DNA of 64,000 bases from the NCBI RefSeq assembly GCF_024834075.1, contig NZ_JANUXR010000008.1:62001-126000 (forward strand), read 5' to 3'. How positions within the stretch are numbered: position 1 is the first letter of the stretch; every line of letters starts with the position of its first letter. Below are positions 57,499 through 64,000 of the stretch, piece by piece. The notes under the pieces were generated by a model, which did not search any database, had not been told where the DNA came from, and saw only the letters and a program-made list of their open reading frames with translations. A program made the translations under genes and the position numbers. This DNA is from Corynebacterium sp. HS2168-gen11. GTDB lineage: Bacteria; Actinomycetota; Actinomycetes; Mycobacteriales; Mycobacteriaceae.

Positions 57499-59770
57499 CG
57501 ACCATCAAGAAAGCACCAGCGCGGTGCCGTACAACCCGTTTGACGATTATCAGGAAAGCACGAGCGCGGTGCCGTTTGATCCGTTCGCGGAGGATGATGA
57601 AGACGACTTTCCCCTATTAGGGAAATTGCCCCTGCCGCAACAGGATCCATCAGCTGCATCACGGCATGAAGCGCTTACGACATTCCGCCAACGACGTGCG
57701 ACAACACGCGGGGATCGAGCTGTGGCGAACGGGATGGTACACCTCCCCTTCATCCCTATTAAGGAAACTGAGTTTCTGAATATGGAAGGTGTGCCGCCTC
57801 AGGAGCAGCCGCCGCTGCAACCGGGCGATTTGCTTGCCGAGCAGTATGAAATCCTCGGCACGATTGCCAAAGGCGGTCTGGGATGGATTTATTTGGCGGA
57901 AGACCGAAATATTTCTGGCAGGGTCGTCGTCGTCAAGGGGTTAATGGCGAAAGATAATCCGCGAGACTACGCGGCAGCGGTATCAGAGCGGGAGTTTTTG
58001 GCGGATATTACGCACCCTGTGATCGTGAAGGCGTACAACTTTATCGACGATCCGCGCGTGGAGGGTGGTCTGATCGTCATGGAATACGCGCCGGGGCCGT
58101 CGCTGCGGGAGCGCAGTAAGGCGCAACCAGGCGGGATTTTCCCAATAGACATTGCCATTGGATACATCCTGGAAGTCCTACCCGCGCTGGAATACCTGCA
58201 CGCGCGCGGTGTGGTGTACAACGACCTGAAGCCGGACAATATTATTGTCACGGAGGATCAGGTGAAGCTGATCGACCTTGGGGCGGTTTCCGGTATTAAG
58301 GCTTTTGGGTACATTTTTGGCACCAAAGGCTTTCAAGCGCCAGAGGTGGCAACCGAAGGGCCAAGCATCGCCAGCGACATCTACACTATTGGGCGAACGC
58401 TCGCCGCACTGACAATCCAACTGCCGCACAAAAACGGGGTGTATCTGCCCGAATTGCCAGATCCAAGTACCGAGCCGACATTTGCGCACTATTTGAGCTT
58501 TTATCGATTGTTGAAGCGGGCGACGGATCCGGATCCGAAGAAACGCTTCTCCAGTATTAGGGAAATTGAAACGCAGCTTTACGGCGTCTTGCGCGAATAT
58601 CTCGCAATTCATGAAGGACGACAGTACCCGGCACAACATTCCTTGTTCTCGCCGCAGCGTTCAACATTCGGCACTAAGCATGTGGTGTTTCGAACCGATC
58701 AGATTGTCGACGGTATTAAGAGAGATGCGTCCATTACTCCGGCGGAAGTTGTGGCGGCTTTGCATATCCCGTTGCTAGACCGTTCCGATCCTGGCGCCTC
58801 AATGATCGCCGGTTCGAGCTACACTGAGCCTTCTGAAACTTTGCAAACCTTGCGTGATGCCTACAAGCTTGATGAGTTTGTGCATTCAAAAGAGCTTCCA
58901 TTAGGCATCGTGCGGAGTTTGCTTGATCTAGGGTTTACTCGCGAGTCGGCGAATTGGTTGCGCAATATTCAGCCGACATTGGGCGATGACTGGCGATTTC
59001 AGTGGTACGAGGGCATTACTTACCTCCTATTAGAGAATTACGAACAAGCTCAGTCGTCCTTTAATGAGGTTTTCACGATTCTGCCAGGAGAATCAGCGCC
59101 AAAGCTGGCGCGCGCTGCTATTAGCGAACTGCTGCTGCAGAAACAAGGCCTTGCGAATACCTCGGTGCTTTCACCGGAAGTCGTGCTTGAAGCAGCAACG
59201 CTGAAAGGCGATATTGTCAATGACATGGCTGGCGTGTGGAATAAACTTACGCAAGATCCAGTCGCGCTACGCTATAAAGCGATTTATCTCTACGCATTGG
59301 TGTGGGCAACGAACCCAACTACGGTGAGCTCGGCGTTCGGCTTAGCACGGCAGCTCATGGCAGAGCATCAACTCGAACTTGCTATTGAGGCACTTGATAA
59401 GGTTCCAGCAGCTTCGATGCATCATCGAATGGCACGCTTGACGACGATTTTGTACCTGATTTCAGGCACCCCGACAGAAGAAAACATCCGTCGCGCGGCA
59501 AGGCGTCTGGAAGAAATTCCGACGAATGAGCCACGCTTTTTGCAACTAGAAATTGCCATTCTTAATAAGGCGTTGGAATGGCTACGCAGCAATGATCTAC
59601 AAGCATCCGCTAATAATCAAGAAATCTTCGAATACGAATTTACCCAAAAAGGTCTCCGCACTGGATTAGCGAAAAAGTTACGGTTACAGGCCCGAAGTTC
59701 ACCGACTGCGCGCCACCGTTACACGCTTGTCGATACCGCTAATAAGGTGCGGCCGAAAACCTGGTTCTAA
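57488..59770 (+). CDS. pknG: Serine/threonine protein kinase PknG
   Basis: 760 residues from ATG 57488, overlapping glnH by 11 bp. Order: disordered acidic N-terminus with a duplicated QESTSAVPxxPF segment (residues about 6-32), kinase domain (about 115-390; glycine loop AKGGLGWIY, Lys150, YNDLKPDN with Asp246, DLG with Asp263), then a TPR-type helical region to the C-terminus. The rubredoxin-like CxxCG motifs of mycobacterial PknG are absent, as in C. glutamicum. It phosphorylates OdhI and so controls 2-oxoglutarate dehydrogenase and glutamate flux. Two strict CCYTAATAGG words and several near-copies are in the coding sequence. Confidence 0.95.
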   Translation: MTTNDHQESTSAVPYNPFDDYQESTSAVPFDPFAEDDEDDFPLLGKLPLPQQDPSAASRHEALTTFRQRRATTRGDRAVANGMVHLPFIPIKETEFLNMEGVPPQEQPPLQPGDLLAEQYEILGTIAKGGLGWIYLAEDRNISGRVVVVKGLMAKDNPRDYAAAVSEREFLADITHPVIVKAYNFIDDPRVEGGLIVMEYAPGPSLRERSKAQPGGIFPIDIAIGYILEVLPALEYLHARGVVYNDLKPDNIIVTEDQVKLIDLGAVSGIKAFGYIFGTKGFQAPEVATEGPSIASDIYTIGRTLAALTIQLPHKNGVYLPELPDPSTEPTFAHYLSFYRLLKRATDPDPKKRFSSIREIETQLYGVLREYLAIHEGRQYPAQHSLFSPQRSTFGTKHVVFRTDQIVDGIKRDASITPAEVVAALHIPLLDRSDPGASMIAGSSYTEPSETLQTLRDAYKLDEFVHSKELPLGIVRSLLDLGFTRESANWLRNIQPTLGDDWRFQWYEGITYLLLENYEQAQSSFNEVFTILPGESAPKLARAAISELLLQKQGLANTSVLSPEVVLEAATLKGDIVNDMAGVWNKLTQDPVALRYKAIYLYALVWATNPTTVSSAFGLARQLMAEHQLELAIEALDKVPAASMHHRMARLTTILYLISGTPTEENIRRAARRLEEIPTNEPRFLQLEIAILNKALEWLRSNDLQASANNQEIFEYEFTQKGLRTGLAKKLRLQARSSPTARHRYTLVDTANKVRPKTWF
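57508..57585 (+). repeat. Internal duplication in the pknG N-terminus
   Basis: A 33-bp segment encoding ESTSAVPYNPF is repeated about 45 bp later as ESTSAVPFDPF. In PknG this region is a phospho-acceptor zone used to recruit substrates, so two Ser/Thr-rich copies could matter. Confidence 0.7.
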
Positions 59771-59781
59771 TAACGGCATGC

Positions 59782-59826
59782 TTCGCTCTCCAAGGTTTTG
59801 TTCCATCCTTGGAGAGCGAAATTTTT
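59782..59826. terminator. pknG terminator
   Basis: TTCGCTCTCCAAGG (59782-59795) pairs perfectly with CCTTGGAGAGCGAA (59807-59820), then ATTTTT. It also faces the convergent nuclease gene. Confidence 0.9.
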
Positions 59827-61048
59827 ATGACGAGAGCATTCTGCTCGCAGCCGCAAGCCCGTTATATTCTTGAATCTTTGCCTGATTTCTTCGTATTCTG
59901 CCCTTGTAGTCTTTGTACCAGGTTAAACCGGTAGTCCGGTCCTTAATAACGCGGCCATGTTTCGGCCGATCCGGATCGTCATCGTTTTCCAGATTGTGCT
60001 GCCTACACAACGGACAAAGATTCTCTAATGTTGTGCTGCCGCCACGAGCGAAAGCCTGAATATGGTGTATTTCGCAACGCACGGCTGGAACATCGCAATC
60101 AGCGTGCTGGCAAATGAGGTGGCTGATGATGGTCAGGAAGCGATCGTCGGCATCAGCAAGGCGTTTAATTTCAAATGCTTGTTGCGGCCGAGGGACACCA
60201 TCTTTGTCGTTGTAGCAAGTTACGGCATATCCATATTCGTGGACAGTGGCGTCGACAAGCTCGCGCATGTCGATGATCGCACCGTCGCTATTAGCGATTT
60301 CGCCGTTTTCTAAGAAATGCGTGTCCTTAATAGGGATGAGGAAGCACGGCCGATGCCGCAAATCCTTCGGGTTCGCCGGATTCTCGCCCGCCTCGACGTG
60401 CTCGTAAGTACCGGCATGCCCCTCGACAACCCGCGCAAACAGCGCCTTGGCGTGTCCTTCTGCCTCGCTCACGGCTTGCCCGCTGCCGGCCAGGGCCCGC
60501 GCTTGCGGCGTGAGCGTGGTCCACAGCCGATCGACGTGCTCAGCAGGCATCTTGGCGATGAGGTATTTCATGCCATCGTTGTCCGCCACCGCCGAGTATC
60601 GCAGATACCACGCCCTAATAGGGATGTAGCCGTCGTTGAGCTCCTGCAGCAACTCCCGCACATACGCCCGCAAATCACGATGCTTCATCTGCGCGCAGTC
60701 GCGAATCAGGTCGGTGCGCAGTTTCGCCACGTCGACGTCGGGGTTCTTGAGCCGTTTGTTAATGCCAGAAATCTCATGCAGCCTATCGACGCTGTACTTC
60801 AGGTCCGCAGCCAACTTCAAATCCTGCGCCGTCAGGGCTTCCCCAATGGCGCTGAGCATTGAAGCTCGCTGTGCCGAAATATCCAAAACATCGGCGATCT
60901 CGGTGCGGGTGAGGCCCGAATCTTTTAATGCAGCAATCAGCTCTGCGCCTTCAGGTGCTAATTGTGCGTGCCGACGAATGATATCCATGCACTCATCAAA
61001 ACAGGATTCTAAGGTCGCTTCAACTGAACTTGATGTGAGAAATATCAA
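59825..61048 (-). CDS. HNH endonuclease with DUF222-like N-terminus
   Basis: 407 residues from a TTG at 61048; an ATG at 60988 is an alternative start. The N-terminal 250 residues are helical, of the type found before HNH domains in many actinobacterial copies; the HNH motif is CEIHHIQAFARGGSTTLENLCPLCRQHN with both metal-site pairs (HH and the C-x2-C). Such genes are common, often several per genome, in corynebacteria and mycobacteria; their role is unsettled. It is inserted between pknG and ackA and contains two strict CCYTAATAGG words. Confidence 0.85.
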   Translation of the reverse strand: MIFLTSSSVEATLESCFDECMDIIRRHAQLAPEGAELIAALKDSGLTRTEIADVLDISAQRASMLSAIGEALTAQDLKLAADLKYSVDRLHEISGINKRLKNPDVDVAKLRTDLIRDCAQMKHRDLRAYVRELLQELNDGYIPIRAWYLRYSAVADNDGMKYLIAKMPAEHVDRLWTTLTPQARALAGSGQAVSEAEGHAKALFARVVEGHAGTYEHVEAGENPANPKDLRHRPCFLIPIKDTHFLENGEIANSDGAIIDMRELVDATVHEYGYAVTCYNDKDGVPRPQQAFEIKRLADADDRFLTIISHLICQHADCDVPAVRCEIHHIQAFARGGSTTLENLCPLCRQHNLENDDDPDRPKHGRVIKDRTTGLTWYKDYKGRIRRNQAKIQEYNGLAAASRMLSS

Positions 61049-61108
61049 GGAACCAAAATGGCGTTTGGGCAGTCTAATAGGTGTGGGAGTCTGTGCGCGA
61101 AGCGAAAA

Positions 61109-61138
61109 AATGGCCGCCCCTATTAGGGAACGGCCATT
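61109..61138 (-). terminator. ackA terminator whose loop is the short word
   Basis: AATGGCCG (61109-61116) pairs with CGGCCATT (61131-61138). The 14-base loop contains CCTATTAGGG. On the minus strand a T-run follows. The next copy of the word (61150-61159) overlaps the ackA stop codon. Confidence 0.8.
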
Positions 61139-61151
61139 ATAGGAATTTTCC

Positions 61152-62348
61152 TTAATAGGCGAGTTGCTTCGCGTAGCGCGCGATCGCCAGTTCTTCGTTC
61201 GTCGGCACGACCCAAACCTGAATGGTCGAGTCGTCGGTGGAGATCAAGCGTGGCTGATCGCTGCGAACGGCGTTGCGTTCTGGGTCGATCTTAATGCCAT
61301 ACATCTCGAGGTTATCGAGAGCGTCGGCACGCACGAATTGGTCGTTTTCACCCACGCCGGCGGTGAAGGTGATCGCGTCGACACGCCCTAATGCGATCAT
61401 GTAGCTACCGATGTAGCGGCGCAGTTGGTGGATGTAGATGTTGTAGGCCAACCATGCGTCTTGGTTGTTGTCGTCGATCATGGTGCGCAGTTCGCGGAAG
61501 TCGTTAACGCCGGAAATGCCTTTGACGCCGGACTGCTTATTAAGGAGATTGTCGATCTCGTCGATGCTCATGCCGGCGGTGCGGTGCAGGTGGAAGACGA
61601 TGCCTGGGTCGACGTCGCCGGAGCGGGTGCCCATGACCAGGCCTGCCAGCGGGGTCATGCCCATGGAGGTGTCGATTGGGTGGCCGCCGCGCACGGCTGC
61701 GCATGATGCGCCGTTGCCCAAATGCAGCGTAATTTGGTTCACTTCATCGGCTGGTTTCCCTAATAGGGTGGCGACCTTCTGCGACACATACTCATGGCTC
61801 GTCCCATGGAACCCATACCGGCGCACCCCGTGCTCAATAGCGGTCGGCGCGTGGACTGCGTAGAGCGCTGCTGCTGGCGGCATACCGTTGAAGAAGCCGG
61901 TGTCGAACACGGCTACGTGTGGCAGGTCTGGCAGCAGTTGGCGTGCGACGACGATGCCGTCGACGTTGGCTGGGTTGTGCAGTGGTGCCAGTGGGATAAG
62001 GTCGCGGATCATGTCCAGAATCTCATCGGTGACGATTTCTGGGTGGGAGAACAAGGTGCCGCCGTGGACGACGCGGTGGCCGACTGCCAGGAGGTCTACG
62101 GAGGTTGGTCCGCAGCCGTGGGCGTCCATAAGCTTGAAGGCGTGGTCGAGGCCAGCTTTGTGGTCTGGGATGGCGTCTTCAAGGGTGTATTTTTCACCTT
62201 TGTGCTTTAAGGTGACGCGGCCGACTGGTTCTCCGATTTGTTCGACGAGGCCGGATGCGAATGGTTCGTCGGTTGCGTGCTGGTCAGGGTCGACAAGCTG
62301 GAACTTGATGGAGGAGGAGCCGGAATTAAGGACGAGTACGAGGGCCAT
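61152..62348 (-). CDS. ackA: Acetate kinase
   Basis: Acetyl phosphate plus ADP to acetate plus ATP. 398 residues; [40 protein letters not shown] and the [20 protein letters not shown] segment with the catalytic Arg are present. It lies 3 bp after pta, so the pair is cotranscribed. The stop codon lies inside a CCTTAATAGG word. Confidence 0.97.
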   Translation of the reverse strand: MALVLVLNSGSSSIKFQLVDPDQHATDEPFASGLVEQIGEPVGRVTLKHKGEKYTLEDAIPDHKAGLDHAFKLMDAHGCGPTSVDLLAVGHRVVHGGTLFSHPEIVTDEILDMIRDLIPLAPLHNPANVDGIVVARQLLPDLPHVAVFDTGFFNGMPPAAALYAVHAPTAIEHGVRRYGFHGTSHEYVSQKVATLLGKPADEVNQITLHLGNGASCAAVRGGHPIDTSMGMTPLAGLVMGTRSGDVDPGIVFHLHRTAGMSIDEIDNLLNKQSGVKGISGVNDFRELRTMIDDNNQDAWLAYNIYIHQLRRYIGSYMIALGRVDAITFTAGVGENDQFVRADALDNLEMYGIKIDPERNAVRSDQPRLISTDDSTIQVWVVPTNEELAIARYAKQLAY

Positions 62349-62351
62349 TAT

Positions 62352-63746
62352 TTATTGTTCTTTCATGCCTGAGGCTTGGATTGCGGTGATTGCGACGGTG
62401 TTGACGATATCGGCAACGGTCGCGCCACGCGAGAGGTCATTAACTGGCTTATTAAGGCCTTGGAGGATTGGGCCAACGGCAAGGGCGTGGCCGGTGCGCT
62501 GGGCGGTCTTGTAGCCGATGTTGCCAGCTTCTAGGTCTGGGAAGATAAAGACGTTTGCGTTACCAGCCACTGGGGATTCTGGCATCTTCTTTTCAGCAAC
62601 GCCTGGGTCCACGGCTGCGTCGAATTGCAGTGGGCCATCGACGGCAACGCTGCTATCAATGCTGTGTGCGTGTGCCACGGCGGCAACCGCACGGTCGACG
62701 TCTGGGCCGGTACCGGATGCACCGGTGGAATAGGACAGCATTGCAACGCGTGGTTCGATGCCGAATTGCGCTGCGGTACGCGCGGACACGATGGCGATTT
62801 CGCCGAGTTGTTCAGCGGTTGGGTTTGGATTCACAGCGCAGTCACCAAAGGCCCAGAGACGGCCGCGCATCACCATCAAGAAGATGGAGGACACCACGGA
62901 GGCACCTGGCTGGGTCTTAATAATCTGGAATGAAGGCTTAATGGTATGTGCCGTGGTGTGCGCGGCGCCGGAGACCATGCCGTCGGCAAGCCCCTTATGG
63001 ATCATCATCGTTGCGTAATACGAGATGTCCTTCATGGTTTCGCGGGCTTTGTCTTCGGTCATGCCCTTATGCTTGCGCAGCTCGTAGAAGTCGGCGGCGA
63101 ATTCCTCGGCGCGTGGGTCGCTGAGCGGATCGGAGAGGTGTGCCTGCGACAGGTCGAGGCCCAGCTCGGTGGCGCGCTGCTGAATGGCAGCTGGGTCGCC
63201 AAGAATCGTCAGCTCGCAAATGCCCTGGGCAAGCAACTGATCGGCGGCCAGCAAAATGCGGTCATCGTCGCCTTCTGGCAGCACAATATGCGCGCGATTT
63301 TGCTTCGCCTTCTCCAGCAGCCAGTGCTCGAAGACCTCCGCAGTCATCACAACTTCAGCCTCAGCCGCAGCCGCCTGCTGTGCCACGGCTGCAATATCGG
63401 CACCTGGCAGCACAACGGCACCAACGACCGCGCCAAGTTCCTGCGCCTGCTTGCGCCCGAGCTTCAGCGCGAGATCATCGGCAGGAGCAATCACGATCAG
63501 CGCAACGCCCAACGCCGCCGCGCAACGCACATCAAAGTCGTAGTTACCGGTGCCAAGATAGGCAACTGGTTCTGTGGCAGCATTTGCCAGCACAGAGCTT
63601 ATCGACGCCTCCTCGCCTGCCAACGGCCGCGTGGAAACACCAAGTGCCGTGGCGAGCGCTTCAGCCTGCGCAGGATCAAATGCGCAGCCAATTGTAGTTA
63701 TGAGGACGGAGCGGTTGAGCTGGGTCACCTTCAAAAGTCCCTTCAT
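62352..63746 (-). CDS. pta: Phosphate acetyltransferase
   Basis: Acetyl-CoA plus phosphate to acetyl phosphate. 464 residues from the ATG at 63746 (MKGLLK); a GTG at 63728 with a better-placed AAGGG is also possible. The N-terminal part (to about 130) is the BioD-like/DRTGG region; the catalytic part has LPEGDDDRILLAADQL, DGMVSGAAHTTAHTIKPSFQ and the closing GNVFIFPDLEAGNIGYK-type loop. First gene of pta-ackA. In C. glutamicum this pair is controlled by RamB and others. Confidence 0.95.
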   Translation of the reverse strand: MKGLLKVTQLNRSVLITTIGCAFDPAQAEALATALGVSTRPLAGEEASISSVLANAATEPVAYLGTGNYDFDVRCAAALGVALIVIAPADDLALKLGRKQAQELGAVVGAVVLPGADIAAVAQQAAAAEAEVVMTAEVFEHWLLEKAKQNRAHIVLPEGDDDRILLAADQLLAQGICELTILGDPAAIQQRATELGLDLSQAHLSDPLSDPRAEEFAADFYELRKHKGMTEDKARETMKDISYYATMMIHKGLADGMVSGAAHTTAHTIKPSFQIIKTQPGASVVSSIFLMVMRGRLWAFGDCAVNPNPTAEQLGEIAIVSARTAAQFGIEPRVAMLSYSTGASGTGPDVDRAVAAVAHAHSIDSSVAVDGPLQFDAAVDPGVAEKKMPESPVAGNANVFIFPDLEAGNIGYKTAQRTGHALAVGPILQGLNKPVNDLSRGATVADIVNTVAITAIQASGMKEQ

Positions 63747-64000
63747 TTTCGTTGTGAGCGGCATACCAGTAAGGCATACCTGTGAATCGAAACTCAAGTT
63801 TAGCGCAGATGTGTTCGTATTCGCATGCCGCTGTTTGCGCTACTGGTAGGTCACGTTTATCGCCAAATTTTCCTTAATAGGGGTAAGGTAGTCATGATTT
63901 AAGAAAATGCACCCGCAGTCTCCCACCCTGAGCCTGCTTGACGGATCGATCCCTGACTCATCGAAGTTATTAGGGAAAGGAATGTGATTGCTTCATGACT
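63747..64000. other. Upstream region of pta and right window edge
   Basis: 250 bp. Holds CCTTAATAGG (63871-63880). An ATG at 63995 preceded by AAGGAA could start a plus-strand gene that leaves the window; in C. glutamicum fprA is in this place, but too little is visible to name it. Confidence 0.4.

Larger units (their letters stand above)
53071..63880. repeat. Cluster of eleven CCYTAATAGG words
   Basis: Strict copies on either strand start at 53071, 54405, 56685, 57613, 57755, 60325, 60613, 61119, 61150, 61758 and 63871. Extended consensus TTTCCYTAATAGGRAA. Single-mismatch copies are at 56168, 59026, 61536 and 62448. The only other strict copy in the window is at 26858. Confidence 0.85.

Noticed and set aside
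59117-60300. GCTATTAGCG words (59117 and near 60291, also near 51458) as members of the CCYTAATAGG family
   Set aside because: They share the centre but differ at both ends and fit normal LLAIL-type codons, so they were not counted.

Overview
The window is a chromosomal segment of a fairly low-GC Corynebacterium. Three things point there: a porH-porA pair of tiny mycomembrane porin genes behind groEL, the glnX-glnH-pknG signalling operon next to ackA-pta, and an ftsH-fol-panC block in the order known from corynebacteria and mycobacteria. No rRNA, tRNA, CRISPR array, prophage or intact insertion sequence was seen. The species was not identified.

Layout. 1-5.6 kb: end of a beta-carbonic anhydrase gene, mutY, a secreted lipase and clpC with a good ClgR box. 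6-8 kb: a large coiled-coil surface protein. 8.4-20.4 kb: lysS with a DIP1984-family gene, then (on the minus strand) tilS, hpt and the chain ftsH-folE-folP-folB-folK-DUF3180-DUF6779-DUF2520-like-panC, which joins membrane proteolysis to folate and pantothenate synthesis. 20.7-24.1 kb: pirin, dacB, ppa, rhodanese. 24.7-26.7 kb: a surface protein joining an HtaA-like heme-binding domain, leucine-rich repeats and an Ig-like domain.

26.9-36 kb is an accessory, AT-richer and gene-poor island. It holds a repeat-tailed membrane protein, a small four-helix membrane protein, an M48-type protease, a 46-residue gene, and at least three reading frames broken by homopolymer frameshifts or a stop codon, two of them inside signal peptides. 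36.2-40.6 kb carries a MarR regulator and a 1280-residue Pls/PosA-type synthetase (adenylation, carrier, then a multi-span membrane acyltransferase), the architecture of enzymes that make cationic homo-poly-amino acids. 40.7-46.4 kb: PPK2, porA, porH, groEL, M20 peptidase. 46.6-52.8 kb: YbdK-type ligase, LytR_C protein, DUF3263, def, GNAT, xthA and cls, much as in mycobacteria. 53-64 kb: an ABC exporter, glnX-glnH-pknG, an HNH nuclease gene, ackA and pta.

Two short sequence words do not fit ordinary annotation. CCYTAATAGG occurs 12 times, 11 of them in the last 11 kb, in genes and between them, and often beside a terminator hairpin. GCTTGACGACG occurs 10 times across the window, 8 in the same orientation, 4 of them in intergenic DNA. 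These words, the Pls-like synthetase and the decaying island of small exported proteins are the parts most worth following up.
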